Shown here in pieces: positions 10,260 through 20,973 of a stretch of 64,000 bases of DNA. The stretch's first letter is position 1; every line of letters begins with the position of its first letter. Made by a program: the position numbers and the translations under genes. The DNA comes from Acinetobacter sp. CFCC 10889 (GTDB lineage: Bacteria > Pseudomonadota > Gammaproteobacteria > Pseudomonadales > Moraxellaceae), in contig NZ_LQXQ01000013.1 in NCBI RefSeq assembly GCF_003268395.1, positions 29,828 through 93,827 on the forward strand, written 5' to 3'. Below the pieces are notes generated by a model. It saw only the letters and a program-made list of their open reading frames with translations, was not told where the DNA came from and did no database searches.

Positions 10260-11114
10260 TTATGGCTGCACTACTACTGCATCTGCAATGCTTGGCGTAT
10301 TATTGGTTACAACAAAGCCACCATTTATAATTTTTGGCACTTTAGCATCTTTCCACTGAATCGCAAGCCCATTTCGATAACGCAAATCAATCGCAGAAAT
10401 ATTTGACCAAACTGGTTTTAAATCAGTTTGCGCTAAATGGCTTAAACGTTGTAATTTACTCATCGTTTGATCTTGATCAACGATAATACGCAGACCTGAA
10501 TCAAACTGCATAAACCATGTCATTCTTTCTGTTAAATATAACTCTTTTAATCGAAGATTAGCTGGGTGAAAAAGTTGATTAATCTCATTATATCGACGCA
10601 TCATGACTTTAGACTGGCTCAGTGGTCCATGCAAAAGTGGCAAATTATGATGATCACGTACTTGCGCTTCACTATAAACATTACCACCGTCACTCAGTAA
10701 TCGCCCCGTTCCCCAACGTGCAATTGCATGACGAGGCATTACTCGAATGCGAATCCCATTCGGCCATGCTCGCGATACCACAACACGATCAACCCATGAT
10801 ACTTCTAAAGCTCGATCTCGAATTTGTTCTAGATCAGAAGTAAAATAATTATCCTTAACCACAGGTGCTAAGTGCTGTGATAAAGTTTGATTTTCTATAG
10901 GTGAATCTACCCCAACCACTTGCAAGGTCGCAACTTTGGCATCAGTAACCACTTTATACAAGCCAAATAAACCAACGAGTAAAACCAAAAAGGCAATACA
11001 CAACAATACCCACCCACCCGCATTGATTAACTTTTCTTTGCGTGTTGGTGGCTTGTCATGTATGGATGTAATTGCTGCCTTTTTACGGCGCATTGAAGCA
11101 GGGAGTTGAGCCAT
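10260..11114 (-). CDS. ftsQ: Cell division protein FtsQ
   Basis: Bitopic inner-membrane divisome protein of 284 residues linking early and late division proteins. A basic cytoplasmic tail (MRRKKAAITS...RKEK) precedes one membrane helix (about 33-55, WVLLCIAFLVLLVGLFGLY). The POTRA domain (about 62-130) starts VATLQVVGVDSPIEN, followed by the beta domain with SWVDRVVVSRAWPNGIRIRV. It begins four bases after the ddl stop codon, consistent with translational coupling. Confidence 0.95.
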   Translation of the reverse strand: MAQLPASMRRKKAAITSIHDKPPTRKEKLINAGGWVLLCIAFLVLLVGLFGLYKVVTDAKVATLQVVGVDSPIENQTLSQHLAPVVKDNYFTSDLEQIRDRALEVSWVDRVVVSRAWPNGIRIRVMPRHAIARWGTGRLLSDGGNVYSEAQVRDHHNLPLLHGPLSQSKVMMRRYNEINQLFHPANLRLKELYLTERMTWFMQFDSGLRIIVDQDQTMSKLQRLSHLAQTDLKPVWSNISAIDLRYRNGLAIQWKDAKVPKIINGGFVVTNNTPSIADAVVVQP

Positions 11115-11118
11115 AAAA

Positions 11119-12045
11119 TTAGTGTGTATCGACCAAAGTTTGTTCTAAAATCGCCACACAAAGTTGATCAAAGTCATAACCCACTGCTTGTGCTGCTTTA
11201 GGTACTAATGAGTGACTGGTCATGCCTGGTACAGTATTCACCTCTAGTAACCAGAAATTCCCCTGTTCATCAAGCATGGCATCAATACGCCCCCAACCAC
11301 TTGCACCTACAGCTTGGAAAGCACGTAAACATAATTCTTGTAGTTGTTTTTCTTCTGCTTCACTCAAACCACATGGAATACCATATTCCACATCATTACG
11401 GTTATATTTTGCTTCATAGTCATAAAAAGCAACATCCGCAGGTGGTTGTAGACGAATCACTGGTAAAGCCTGCCCATTTAAAAAAGCAATGGTGTATTCA
11501 CGACCTGTGATCCATTTTTCAGCCATGACAACAGCATCATGAACTGTGGCTTTATCAATCGCTTTGGCAAGATCTTCAGCTTTTTCAACCTTGCTCATGC
11601 CCACACTTGAACCTTCATGTACAGGTTTGATAATGAGTGGTAGACCTAAGCTCTCAATCACTTCCTGCAAATCTGAATCTTTAGAAATGATGCGATAAGG
11701 TGCTGTTGGCAACTCAGAACCTTGCCAAATTTGCTTGGTTTTGACTTTATCCATGCCAATCGCAGAGCCTTGTACGCCAGTCCCTGTATATGGAATATTT
11801 AACCATTCCAAAACACCTTGGATCTGACCATCTTCACCACCACGACCATGCAACACAATAAATGCACGATCATAATTTACAAGTTCCGTCACACTACGTT
11901 CTTGCGGATCAAAGCTTTCAGCATTTACCCCTGAACGTAATAATGCTTCTAATACAGCTTTACCACTATCTAATGACACCTCACGCTCAGCGGATTTACC
12001 ACCAAGCAACACCGCTACTTTGCCGAATTTAGAAGCATTTGACAC
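11119..12045 (-). CDS. ddl: D-alanine--D-alanine ligase
   Basis: ATP-grasp enzyme making the D-Ala-D-Ala dipeptide for peptidoglycan stems; 308 residues, the usual size of the DdlB form. Landmarks are VAVLLGGKSAEREVSLDSG at the N-terminus, HGRGGEDGQIQG, the ATP-grasp segment PLIIKPVHEGSSVGMSKV, and the metal-binding LLEVNTVPGMTSHSLVPKAA. It sits between murC and ftsQ in the division cluster, the common position of ddlB. A 91-base gap to murC may contain a secondary promoter. Confidence 0.97.
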   Translation of the reverse strand: MSNASKFGKVAVLLGGKSAEREVSLDSGKAVLEALLRSGVNAESFDPQERSVTELVNYDRAFIVLHGRGGEDGQIQGVLEWLNIPYTGTGVQGSAIGMDKVKTKQIWQGSELPTAPYRIISKDSDLQEVIESLGLPLIIKPVHEGSSVGMSKVEKAEDLAKAIDKATVHDAVVMAEKWITGREYTIAFLNGQALPVIRLQPPADVAFYDYEAKYNRNDVEYGIPCGLSEAEEKQLQELCLRAFQAVGASGWGRIDAMLDEQGNFWLLEVNTVPGMTSHSLVPKAAQAVGYDFDQLCVAILEQTLVDTH

Positions 12046-12136
12046 GTTTAAATCCTTAAACTTATAAGTTAGTCAAGTTAAATTAACCTACTGGGCTTCA
12101 CTGCTTTTATGTCACACAATCAAACCCAAATGTAAA

Positions 12137-13585
12137 TTATTTTAAATACAGTTGGTTTTGAGCCAATTCTACCGAAATTGCCCCCACGTTACCCGCACCT
12201 TGTGTTAATAACAAGTCATTCGCTTGTAACACTTTTTGTATGACGTTCTGTAAATTACCTTCTACAGGGTCAATCAAGATTGGCTCAACCTCGCCACGCA
12301 AACGAATACTACGTGCCAATGAGCGACTATCCGCACCCACAATCGGTTTTTCACCCGCAGGATATACTTCTAAAAGTAATAGTTGATCAACTTGTGACAA
12401 CACATCAACAAAATCATCAAAACAATCACGAGTTCGACTAAAACGATGTGGCTGGAACATCATCACCAAACGACGATCAGGATGACTCGCACGTGCAGCT
12501 TTAATCGTAGCTTCTACTTCTTTAGGATGGTGACCATAATCATCAACCAATTTCACATTGCCATCACCCAAAGCATATTCACCTTGAACTTGGAAACGGC
12601 GACCTACACCACTGAAGCTTTCTAAAGCACGTGCAATGGCAGCATCTGAAACACCTTCATCGGTTGCAACCCCAATCGCAGCCAAAGCATTTAAGATATT
12701 ATGTAAACCTGGTAAATTAATCGTTAAACGCAATGGCTCACGGTCTTTACGTAATACAGTAAAATGCGACTGCATCCCTGTTTGTTCAACATCAACCGCA
12801 CGAATATCATTATCTTCATTAAAACCATAGGTTAAAACGGGACGACCTATACGTGGCATGATCTCACGAATATTAACATCATCACCACACACCACCGCCA
12901 AACCATAGAACGGCATTTTTTGTAAGAATTTAATGAATGTATCTTTCAATACATCAAAGCTGCCTCCGTAAGTGTCCATATGATCTGCATCAATATTGGT
13001 CACAATCGCAGCCATTGGTTCTAAGTGTAAGAATGATGCATCAGACTCATCGGCTTCTGCCACGATATAACGACTTGCTCCAAGTGCTGCATTGACACCC
13101 GTACGATTCAACAAACCACCGATCACATAGGTTGGATCCATGTTTTCTTCTGCCAACATACACGTCACCAGACTTGTTGTTGTGGTTTTACCATGTGTTC
13201 CTGCCACAGCGATCCCATGACGATAACGCATCAACTCACCCAGCATTTCTGCACGGCGTACCACAGGAATACGTGTATCAATCGCAGCCTTAATCTCTAA
13301 ATTTTCGTGATCAATTGCTGTTGAAACCACCAACACATTTGCACCCTGAATATTTTCAGCGGCATGCCCGATATAGACTTTAATCCCATTTTCTTCAAGC
13401 TGTGCTGTGGTTTTAGACGCTTTAATATCTGAACCAGAGACCTTATAGCCTTGGTTTTTCAACACTTCTGCAATACCGCACATCCCTGCACCACCGATTC
13501 CCACAAAGTGGATATGTTTAATACGGCGCATTTCAGGAATTTTGATCAGGTTTTTTGCTTTATCAGCAGGGCTTGTTGGTGACAT
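12137..13585 (-). CDS. murC: UDP-N-acetylmuramate--L-alanine ligase
   Basis: Cytoplasmic Mur ligase adding L-Ala to UDP-MurNAc. It has 482 residues with the N-terminal substrate domain [17 protein letters not shown], the Mur-ligase P-loop [14 protein letters not shown], the central [13 protein letters not shown] motif and the C-terminal [14 protein letters not shown] signature. Its start lies 13 bases after the murG stop, and ddl follows. Confidence 0.97.
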   Translation of the reverse strand: MSPTSPADKAKNLIKIPEMRRIKHIHFVGIGGAGMCGIAEVLKNQGYKVSGSDIKASKTTAQLEENGIKVYIGHAAENIQGANVLVVSTAIDHENLEIKAAIDTRIPVVRRAEMLGELMRYRHGIAVAGTHGKTTTTSLVTCMLAEENMDPTYVIGGLLNRTGVNAALGASRYIVAEADESDASFLHLEPMAAIVTNIDADHMDTYGGSFDVLKDTFIKFLQKMPFYGLAVVCGDDVNIREIMPRIGRPVLTYGFNEDNDIRAVDVEQTGMQSHFTVLRKDREPLRLTINLPGLHNILNALAAIGVATDEGVSDAAIARALESFSGVGRRFQVQGEYALGDGNVKLVDDYGHHPKEVEATIKAARASHPDRRLVMMFQPHRFSRTRDCFDDFVDVLSQVDQLLLLEVYPAGEKPIVGADSRSLARSIRLRGEVEPILIDPVEGNLQNVIQKVLQANDLLLTQGAGNVGAISVELAQNQLYLK

Positions 13586-13598
13586 AATGAACTCTAAC

Positions 13599-14696
13599 TT
13601 ACAAATCTTGAATTAAACCAACCACACGTTGAGTTGCATCTGGTTGCGCTTGTTGACGAGCTTTCACTGCCATTTCCATCAATAACTGACGGTTCATCAA
13701 CGGCGTGAGTAAATCTTTTAAAGAATCAGGTGTCATGCTTGCTTGTGGGCAAATTTTCGCAGCACCTGTTTTTTCCAAAAATCGAGCATTGGCAGTTTGA
13801 TGGTCATCCACTGCACTTGGTAAAGGGACGAATACCGCAGCCACACCAGCTGTTGCTACCTCAGTCACAGTCAGCGCACCTGCACGACAAATGATTAAAT
13901 CAGCATTGCTATAAGCGAGTGCCATATCCTCAATAAAAGGCTGAACTTCGACTTGTAAATGCTCAGGAGCATCGGCATATAATTGTTGCGTTGTCTCTTG
14001 CTTATTTTGCCCACACTGATGAAACACATTAAGTGGAACATTAAGCTGTTTTAATGCTTGTGGTACACATTCATTCAAAGCTTGCGCCCCTAATGAACCA
14101 CCAACAATTAAAATGCGCAATGGTTCATTTGAATTTTCACGTTCTTTATAGCGATAAGATGGATTGTAAATCGCAGTGATTTCTGCACGTACAGGATTTC
14201 CTGTTGTCACGATTTTATCACTTGCAGGAAATGTATTTGGAAATGCCTGACACACTTTTTTCGCTACACGAGAAAGTTGTGTATTGGTAAAACCCGCCAC
14301 CGCATTTTGCTCATGAATAATGACAGGAATACCCAACACACGTGCAGCTAAACCACCTGGCCCTGCGACATAACCACCAAAGCCTGCAACCGCATCAACT
14401 TTCAGTTGCTTCATATAGCGCATTGCACTCAAAGTTGCTTTTAATATTTTAAAAGGTGCAACCAATTTTCGTACAACACCATTGCCCCGTACACCTTGAA
14501 TATCAATTTGATACAGTGGAATATCATGTTGTTGTAATAAACGATTTTCCATACCCGCTGGAGTCGCTAACCAAGAGACTTGACAGCCTTGCTGTTGCAA
14601 TTCTTTTGCGACTGCCAATGCAGGAAATACATGCCCACCCGTACCTGCCGCCATCATCATGACGTGTTTCGGTGCACTTTGTTGAGGTCTGGTCAC
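13599..14696 (-). CDS. murG: UDP-GlcNAc:undecaprenyl-pyrophosphoryl-MurNAc-pentapeptide GlcNAc transferase
   Basis: Peripheral inner-membrane GT28 glycosyltransferase converting lipid I to lipid II; 365 residues. Typical motifs are the N-terminal [33 protein letters not shown], the C-domain [15 protein letters not shown], and the donor-binding [20 protein letters not shown]. It is the first gene of the minus-strand murG-murC-ddl-ftsQ-ftsA-ftsZ cluster here; its promoter must lie in the AT-rich 356 bases upstream. Confidence 0.97.
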   Translation of the reverse strand: MTRPQQSAPKHVMMMAAGTGGHVFPALAVAKELQQQGCQVSWLATPAGMENRLLQQHDIPLYQIDIQGVRGNGVVRKLVAPFKILKATLSAMRYMKQLKVDAVAGFGGYVAGPGGLAARVLGIPVIIHEQNAVAGFTNTQLSRVAKKVCQAFPNTFPASDKIVTTGNPVRAEITAIYNPSYRYKERENSNEPLRILIVGGSLGAQALNECVPQALKQLNVPLNVFHQCGQNKQETTQQLYADAPEHLQVEVQPFIEDMALAYSNADLIICRAGALTVTEVATAGVAAVFVPLPSAVDDHQTANARFLEKTGAAKICPQASMTPDSLKDLLTPLMNRQLLMEMAVKARQQAQPDATQRVVGLIQDL

Positions 14697-15052
14697 AGTC
14701 TAATTCTTCAATACCAAAAATAAAAATTAACGAGTCTTTAAGCCGACAATTGTAATCACAAACAATGATAGGGAAAAGTTTATTTACTTTTTTTCACCTG
14801 ACACTTCATTGTTTTTTTCTACCGATTTGAAAGTTTAAACTAGTTTTGTTATTAATCTATCAGAAAATGCTGATTTTTGTACGATTTATATTTTTAAATG
14901 CAGCATTCCTGTAGCCACATATGCTTTCTTACTATCTTTCTCTATATATGCAAAATTTTACTTTAAATTTCTCATATTATTTCTACAAATATTAAAACTT
15001 TCTCCTTATACTCAAATTTAGTTTAAAAATTATTCATGGAAGAATATTCATC
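14697..15052. other. AT-rich intergenic region between murG and the MFS gene
   Basis: Divergent promoter region of 356 bases serving murG (minus) and the MFS transporter (plus). Apart from long T- and A-rich tracts I see no gene or clear operator in it. Confidence 0.6.
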
Positions 15053-16245
15053 GTGACACAACACACTTCACGACATGACCTTTGGATTATTGCAGCAGGT
15101 TATTTGGCTGCGGTTCATGTCGGTAAACTCTCACCTATTATTCCCATTTTACAAAAGCAGTTAGATTTAAGTCTTGCCCAAGCAGGTCTTGCATTGTCTT
15201 TGGTACAAGCTGCGGGCATGCTCTTCGCTCTATTGCTTGGCAGTTTTAGTGAAAAAGTTGGGCTTAAAAAATGCTTTATCGCAGGTTTGGTCATTTTAGG
15301 CTGTGCCAGCATGGGTGGAATTTTTATTGATTCGTTATTTAGCCTATTTTTCTTGCGCTTTTTTGAGGGAATGGGATTTCTTTTGATTACTCTAACTGCA
15401 CCTGCCATTTTAAAGCGAATTTGTGACCCAACCACCATGAACTTAAAAATGGGCATTTGGGGCTCTTATATGGGCTTAGGCGTCGGCATTGCGATGCTCA
15501 GTATTCCGATTTTATTACAATATTTTTCTTGGCAACAGATTTGGTTCGCTTTGGGAGTACTCAGCTTAGGCTTTGCCGTGGTGGTACAATATTTATTGAA
15601 TATTCCTCAAAATCATCATGCAAATACAGCAGTACAATCTTTTTTCAGTGTGCTAAAAATGACGCTCACACATGCACCTGTGGTGTGTTTGGCTTTAATT
15701 TTTGCAGCATATACCAGTCAATGGCTGACTGTGATTGGCTTTCTGCCCAGTATTTACCTTAATGCAAAATAGATTTTCAAGTCGCTGGCGTACTGACTGC
15801 GATTGTATCTATTGCGAATATTTTCGGTACTTTAGCTGCAGGTTGGTTACTGCACCATGGTATTACGGCACCTAAACTCATCACCACAGGTTTTTTAACG
15901 ATGTGTGCGATGTGTTTTATGATGTTTGTTTTTAATCAGTATTTGCCTTTTCCACTGCAATATTTAAGTGTCATCATTTTTTCAGCTGTTGGCGGCTTAA
16001 TTCCTGCAACCGTTTTTGCAATTACTTTACATTATGCACCTCACCCAAATGCTATCGCTGCAAGTGTCGGTTTAGTACTGCAAATCTCAGCCTTTGGGCA
16101 ATTCATTTTGCCACCACTTAGCGGTATGTTGGTCTCATATACCCATGATTGGGGCAATATTGTATGGATTACCACATTACTATCCGCTATAGGCATTGTT
16201 GCGGTATGGACTTTATTTAAGCGTCATCCTTTAAGCAATAAATAG
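15053..16245 (+). CDS. Major facilitator superfamily transporter, frameshifted in this sequence
   Basis: Inner-membrane secondary transporter; the substrate cannot be told from sequence. The first frame (GTG start at 15053, stop TAG at 15770-15772) covers roughly six to seven helices, including the MFS signature region GSFSEKVGLKK between helices 2 and 3. It ends SIYLNAK. Adding one A to the AAAA run at 15766-15769 continues it as IDFQVAGVLTAIVSIANIF and joins it to the remaining helices, ending at 16245 (about 397 residues, normal for MFS). No in-frame ATG precedes the GTG. A single-base sequence error is the simplest explanation. Confidence 0.83.
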
Positions 16246-16269
16246 CAGTTAAATTTGTTTATTTTTCAA

Positions 16270-16304
16270 ATAAAAACACCAACAGAAGTGTTGGTGTTTT
16301 TTAA
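16270..16304. terminator. Bidirectional terminator between the MFS gene and gshB
   Basis: Perfect stem AACACCAACA/TGTTGGTGTT with a GAAG loop, flanked by A-run and T-run, placed between two convergent genes. Confidence 0.88.
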
Positions 16305-16309
16305 AGCAT

Positions 16310-17263
16310 TTAACGACTTAAATTATCCACGCCAGTTTCTAAGACATTAAATAAATCATCAGCAATCGAAGTTCCAAACTGGGTATCAATCTCACGGATA
16401 CACGTTGGGCTAGTCACGTTAATTTCAGTGACATAATTTCCAATCACATCTAAACCTACAAACACCAAGCCTTTTTCTTTTAAAAATGGTCCGACTTTTG
16501 CTGCAATGGCTTTGTCATTTTCAGTCAATGGGCGAGCTTCTCCCAAACCACCCGCAGCCAAATTACCACGTACTTCACCATTTTGCGGAATACGTGCCAA
16601 ACAATATGGTACAGGCTCACCATTGATCATCAAAATACGTTTATCACCATCCACAATTTCAGGAATATAACGTTGTGCCATGATCGGCTGTGTACCATTT
16701 TCCGTTAGAATCTCAATGGTTGAACCAATATTCACGCCATCTTGATATAAACGGAAAATCCCCATCCCACCCATACCATCTAATGGTTTCACGATCACAT
16801 CACCATGTTCTTGTAAAAATTCACGAATTAAACTTTGCTGTGAAGTCACCAACGTTGGTACTTGTAACTCAGGGAATTGGGTCGCAAATAGCTTTTCATT
16901 ACAATCACGTAAGCTTTGCGGCTTGTTAATGATCCATGCACCTTCTCGTTCTGCTTGCTCTAAAATATACGTGGTATAGACAAAGTTCATATCAAAGGGT
17001 GGGTCTTTACGCATCAACACCACATCATAATCAGCAAGAGATTCTTTGCGCTTTTCACCTAATTCATAATAATGATCGTAATCTTCAAACACTTGCAACG
17101 GACTGATCAAACCAAATGCTTTACCTTGATCAATATATAAGTCTTGTTGTAAAGCATAACCCAACTCATGCCCTCGGCGGGATGCAGCCCAAAGCATTGC
17201 CATAGTTGAATCTTTTTTAAGATTTACATTTTCAATTGGGTCCATCACTACAAGTACACGCAT
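16310..17263 (-). CDS. gshB: Glutathione synthetase
   Basis: ATP-grasp enzyme joining glycine to gamma-glutamylcysteine. The preferred ATG at 17263 gives 317 residues beginning MRVLVVMDPIENVNLKKDST; an AAGAG ribosome site lies seven bases before it. An upstream in-frame ATG at 17287 lacks such a site. Landmarks are MRKDPPFDMNFVYTTYILE, the ATP-grasp core VIVKPLDGMGGMGIFR, and FVGLDVIGNYVTEINVTSPT near the C-terminus. Monocistronic, with a terminator shared with the converging MFS gene. Confidence 0.95.
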   Translation of the reverse strand: MRVLVVMDPIENVNLKKDSTMAMLWAASRRGHELGYALQQDLYIDQGKAFGLISPLQVFEDYDHYYELGEKRKESLADYDVVLMRKDPPFDMNFVYTTYILEQAEREGAWIINKPQSLRDCNEKLFATQFPELQVPTLVTSQQSLIREFLQEHGDVIVKPLDGMGGMGIFRLYQDGVNIGSTIEILTENGTQPIMAQRYIPEIVDGDKRILMINGEPVPYCLARIPQNGEVRGNLAAGGLGEARPLTENDKAIAAKVGPFLKEKGLVFVGLDVIGNYVTEINVTSPTCIREIDTQFGTSIADDLFNVLETGVDNLSR

Positions 17264-17378
17264 ATTGCTGCTCTTTTTCAATGTCATATTGCTTTAGTAT
17301 AGCGGAGATTTTTCTTGCATTTCCCTGATTTTTGGTAAACCTTTAGCTGATATTATGCTGAATGATTTGGGGAATCTT

Positions 17379-17579
17379 ATGCAACAAGCCATGATCGACT
17401 TTCACCTAGATGAAGAAAACCATTGGGTTGCTGAGCTTGCCTGTGGTCATACGCAACATGTGCGACATACACCGCCTTGGCAAAATCGTCCTTGGGTCAT
17501 GACGGAACAAGGTCGTCAAGAGAAGATTGGGATGATGTTGGAGTGTAAGGAATGTGATCACATCAATGAGTTATCTTAA
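17379..17579 (+). CDS. DUF3565 domain protein
   Basis: Small protein (66 residues from the ATG at 17379, chosen because GGGGA lies about six bases before it; an upstream in-frame ATG at 17355 has no ribosome site). It follows the DUF3565 pattern: DFHLDEENHWVAELACGHTQ, VRHTPPWQNRPWV, then a CKEC pair. Two Cys/His groups suggest a metal site (inference). Function unknown. Its last nine bases overlap the end of the convergent membrane-protein gene. Confidence 0.8.
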   Translation: MQQAMIDFHLDEENHWVAELACGHTQHVRHTPPWQNRPWVMTEQGRQEKIGMMLECKECDHINELS

Positions 17580-18113
17580 ATCAAGAGCTAAGTTTCTTTT
17601 TTGCCAATACATAGTTGCCATCACTAAAAACATACTCAGTAGAATAATCATAAAATACCGATAAAAAGACTGACGTGCTGTTTTAATTTTTTCTGCCCAA
17701 TCTACTTCATAAAAATATCGGTCATCGTCTATATCAGAAAAATCACTTGCTTTAATCATTTCTAGTTTGATCAAATCAGGCTTATACCCCATTGGATAAT
17801 TGATCAATATCATGTCCTTCACCTGATAATCAGCATAAAATCTTAACTCATTGCATAACGTGCTTTCATTCATTACACGTTCTATGCCTTGATCATAAAA
17901 ATGGACAAGATTACCTTTTTTATCAGGTTTACAGACTAATTTTATATTTTCAGGATTTTGAATATGTTCAATTTTTTGAAAAATAGGAAAACTTGCAAAA
18001 ATCAAAGGTAAAATCATGAGCATGGCATAAACAGCAAAAGCGCAAGGCGCCCACAATGGCATAGCTGCTGATTTTTTTATTCGCTCTTTATACTCTGGAT
18101 GATTCAATATCAT
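17571..18113 (-). CDS. Uncharacterised membrane protein, two transmembrane helices
   Basis: 180 residues, family not recognised. A hydrophobic helix at about 20-45 (LWAPCAFAVYAMLMILPLIF) and a second at about 152-168 (FMIILLSMFLVMATMYW) bracket a soluble, probably periplasmic segment with two cysteines (KLVCKPDKK and STLCNELRF). The C-terminus is short and basic. Its ATG overlaps by one base the stop codon of the Mrr-like relic upstream, a coupling arrangement that suggests it once followed that gene in an operon. Confidence 0.6.
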   Translation of the reverse strand: MILNHPEYKERIKKSAAMPLWAPCAFAVYAMLMILPLIFASFPIFQKIEHIQNPENIKLVCKPDKKGNLVHFYDQGIERVMNESTLCNELRFYADYQVKDMILINYPMGYKPDLIKLEMIKASDFSDIDDDRYFYEVDWAEKIKTARQSFYRYFMIILLSMFLVMATMYWQKRNLALDLR

Positions 18114-18303
18114 TAAAAAGCATCTTCATCAAAACGATCTTGGTCGATTTTATAAATGTGGAAACTTCTTTCAATTTGTACACCTAATCCAAATTCGATT
18201 ATAAGAGTGTTAATAAATCACCATTTATTAAAACGATATCTGATTTTCTAGCAGACTCGATAGCTTCTTTACTGAAATTAAATATAACATAATAATTTAT
18301 TTT
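18113..18303 (-). pseudogene. C-terminal relic of an Mrr-type restriction endonuclease
   Basis: Too decayed to be a normal open frame. On the minus strand one frame reads YVIFNFSKEAIESARKSD then IVLINGDLLTLL and stops (18199-18201). One frame over, translation continues IIEFGLGVQIERSFHIYKID then QDRFDEDAF to a stop at 18113-18115. Joined, this matches the C-terminal end of Mrr_cat enzymes (F[ST]+.A.E.A..SDIVLIDG..L..LMIE...GV.....Y.I..ID.D.F). A stop codon also lies just upstream of the fragment, and the catalytic half is absent. It abuts the intact nuclease gene at 18335 on the other strand, so it may have been truncated when that gene arrived. Confidence 0.7.
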
Positions 18304-18334
18304 TCAAAATATTGAAGTAAATAAAGGATAATAA

Positions 18335-19270
18335 ATGACGATTTTGAACTTTAAAGATATTCCTGAAGCTAATGGATCAGATGCACCTGATACATTTGAA
18401 CTATTTGCACGTGATTTTTTAGGATACTTAGGTTATACCATTTTAGAAAATCCATCACGAGGAGCTGATGGCGGAAAAGATTTAATCATTCAAGAAACAA
18501 GAAGTGGTATCTCTGGTAATACATATATAAAATGGCTAGTAAGTTGTAAACACTACGCTTTTACAGGAAAATCCATAACACCAACTGATGAACAAAGTAT
18601 TAGTGATCGAGTCGAACATCACAAATGTGATGGCTTTATTGGTTTTTATTCAACTTTAGCAAGCTCAGGTTTAATGGCTAGATTATCTAGTCTAACTGAC
18701 AAATTTATATTTCAAGTTTTTGATTCTTCTTTAATTGAATCAAAACTTATAGGTAATTTAGAGGGCGAATTACTAGCAAGAAGATACTTTCAAAAATCAA
18801 TGAATACCTTTTTAATTGAAAATCCAAGACCTATTCAACTTTTTGATGAAGTACCGACATTACTTTGTGAAGTTTGTAAAAAAGAACTTATAAATAATGA
18901 ACTTGTTAGAAAATCTATAATAGTTTTCTATTACAAGTTTACATCTGAACCTTTTCATAAATCGTATGTCAAAATTACCACATGCTGTAAAGGTAAATGT
19001 GATCGAACTTTAAGTGAAAATTTAGATTTTTTATCAGGATGGGAAGATTTGAGTGACCTAAAATCACCTTTAATTTACTTAAGGCATATTATTGGCTTTA
19101 TCAATGAACTTAACTCCTCACATTCTTCATACTCCCAAGAAGCAATCGACTCATTAAAAACTATTTTTATAAGATTATTTCCTTTTGTTTGTAGAGAACT
19201 TAATACCCATGATAAAGAATTAATTGAAGGTTTATACAAAATTCCTTCAGCGTTAGGCGGGTTAGGATAA
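18335..19270 (+). CDS. Solitary Mrr-like restriction endonuclease
   Basis: 311 residues. The N-terminal half looks like a PD-(D/E)XK/Mrr_cat nuclease: FELFARDFLGYLGYTILE (family helix), SRGADGGKDLIIQE (catalytic Asp), then WLVSCKHY (the beta-strand lysine of the (E/Q)xK motif, with Ser in the usual acidic or Gln position). The C-terminal half has two cysteine clusters (LCEVC and CCKGKC) that could form a zinc ribbon for DNA recognition (inference). There is no adjacent methylase, so it may cleave modified DNA. More AT-rich than the neighbouring core genes, which suggests transfer. AAGGAT precedes the ATG, and a strong terminator follows its stop. Confidence 0.72.
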   Translation: MTILNFKDIPEANGSDAPDTFELFARDFLGYLGYTILENPSRGADGGKDLIIQETRSGISGNTYIKWLVSCKHYAFTGKSITPTDEQSISDRVEHHKCDGFIGFYSTLASSGLMARLSSLTDKFIFQVFDSSLIESKLIGNLEGELLARRYFQKSMNTFLIENPRPIQLFDEVPTLLCEVCKKELINNELVRKSIIVFYYKFTSEPFHKSYVKITTCCKGKCDRTLSENLDFLSGWEDLSDLKSPLIYLRHIIGFINELNSSHSSYSQEAIDSLKTIFIRLFPFVCRELNTHDKELIEGLYKIPSALGGLG

Positions 19271-19298
19271 AAAAGAGCGCCTAAGCGCTCTTTTCATT
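19268..19298. terminator. Bidirectional terminator after the Mrr-like nuclease
   Basis: Perfect ten-base stem AAAAGAGCGC/GCGCTCTTTT with a CTAA loop, A-run before and T-run after. Confidence 0.9.
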
Positions 19299-19364
19299 TA
19301 AATGATTTCAATCACTGCCGAAAGCATCTTGAAATACTGCACTGCCGCGAGCGTAGCTCTTGGC

Positions 19365-19405
19365 ATAATTTAGGCAAGAAGTTTCACTTCTTGAAATCCC
19401 TAAAT
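19365..19405 (-). other. Nested inverted repeat just past guaA
   Basis: TAATTTAGG (19365-19373) pairs with CC(C)TAAATTA ending at 19405, and an inner AAGAAG/CTTCTT hairpin lies between them. It begins at the guaA stop codon but lacks a T-run, so it may stabilise the transcript end rather than terminate. Confidence 0.4.
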
Positions 19406-20973
19406 TACTCCCATTCAATCGTAGCAGGTGGCTTAGATGACACGTCATAAACAACACGAGAAACATCAGCGATTTCATTCATGATACGAGTCGAAATTTT
19501 ATCAACAAGATCATAAGGAAGATGCGCAAAACGAGCCGTCATAAAGTCAACCGTTTCAACCGCACGAAGTGCAATCACCCATGCATAACGACGACCATCA
19601 CCCACTACACCCACTGATTTCACTGGTTGGAATACAGCAAATGCTTGCGCAGTTTTATCATACCAACCGCTTGCACGAAGCTCTTGCATAAAGATGTCAT
19701 CAGCAAGACGAAGAATATCTGCATATTCTTTTTTCACTTCACCAAGAATACGAACACCTAAACCTGGACCAGGGAACGGATGACGGTAAAGCATTTCGTG
19801 CGGTAAACCTAAAGTTGTACCTAAACGACGAACTTCATCTTTAAACAAATCACGGATTGGCTCAACCAATTCAAACGCTAAATCTTCTGGTAAGCCACCC
19901 ACATTGTGGTGTGATTTAATCACATGCGCTTTACCATTTTTAGTCGCAGCAGATTCGATCACGTCAGGATAAATCGTACCTTGTGCAAGGAAGTTTACAC
20001 CATCAAGCTTACGTGCTTCTTCAGCAAAAACTTCGATGAATTCACGACCAATGATTTTACGTTTTTTCTCAGGATCAACTTCACCTGCAAGTGCAGACAA
20101 GAAACGCTCTTCAGCATCAGCACGAATCACACGGATACCCATGTTTTTTGCAAACATGTCCATCACTTGCTCGCCTTCGTTCAAACGAAGTAAGCCATTA
20201 TCTACAAATACACAGGTCAATTGATCGCCAATCGCTTTATGTAAAAGCGCAGCAACTACAGATGAATCCACACCACCAGACAGACCTAAAAGAACTTTTT
20301 GATCGCCAATTTGCTCACGTAATTGTTCAACACGTAAGTCGATGATGTTTTCAGAATTCCAAAGGTTACGACAACCACAGATGCCATGCACGAAGTTCGA
20401 CAGAATTTCTGCACCTTTTGCAGTGTGTGTCACTTCAGGATGGAACTGGATACCATAGAAACGACGAGTTTCATCGGACACCATCGCAAATGGACAGCTT
20501 GGCGTGCTTGCAGTCACTTGGAATCCTTCAGGAATCGCAGTCACTTTGTCACCGTGGCTCATCCACACTTTCAGTTGGTTCGCTGTATCTTCAAGATCAC
20601 CGATTAATTTATCACGAACTTGAATATCTACTTCTGCATAACCAAATTCATGCACATCACCTGGCTCAACTTTACCACCAAGTTGTTGCGACATGGTTTG
20701 TAGACCATAGCAAATACCGAGTACAGGCACACCTAAGTTGAATACAACTTCTGGTGCACGAGGACTACCCGCTTCATAAACACTTTCTGGACCACCTGAA
20801 AGGATGATCCCGTTTGGGTTAAATGCACGAATGTCTTCTTCAGACATATCAAATGCGTACATTTCTGAATAAACACCAGCTTCACGTACACGACGTGCAA
20901 TCAACTGGCTATATTGAGAACCGAAATCCAAGATGAGGATACGATCTTCAGTAATTTGGGTATTGGTCGTCAT
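19405..20973 (-). CDS. guaA: GMP synthase, glutamine-hydrolysing
   Basis: Last step of GMP synthesis (XMP + Gln + ATP to GMP). The N-terminal class I amidotransferase domain has the nucleophile motif [17 protein letters not shown] and a catalytic FHPEVTHT. The ATP-pyrophosphatase domain carries the P-loop [17 protein letters not shown], and the C-terminal dimerisation domain ends KPPATIEWE. The ATG at 20973 gives the usual 522 residues; an in-frame TTG three codons upstream is less likely. Monocistronic. Confidence 0.97.
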   Translation of the reverse strand: MTTNTQITEDRILILDFGSQYSQLIARRVREAGVYSEMYAFDMSEEDIRAFNPNGIILSGGPESVYEAGSPRAPEVVFNLGVPVLGICYGLQTMSQQLGGKVEPGDVHEFGYAEVDIQVRDKLIGDLEDTANQLKVWMSHGDKVTAIPEGFQVTASTPSCPFAMVSDETRRFYGIQFHPEVTHTAKGAEILSNFVHGICGCRNLWNSENIIDLRVEQLREQIGDQKVLLGLSGGVDSSVVAALLHKAIGDQLTCVFVDNGLLRLNEGEQVMDMFAKNMGIRVIRADAEERFLSALAGEVDPEKKRKIIGREFIEVFAEEARKLDGVNFLAQGTIYPDVIESAATKNGKAHVIKSHHNVGGLPEDLAFELVEPIRDLFKDEVRRLGTTLGLPHEMLYRHPFPGPGLGVRILGEVKKEYADILRLADDIFMQELRASGWYDKTAQAFAVFQPVKSVGVVGDGRRYAWVIALRAVETVDFMTARFAHLPYDLVDKISTRIMNEIADVSRVVYDVSSKPPATIEWE

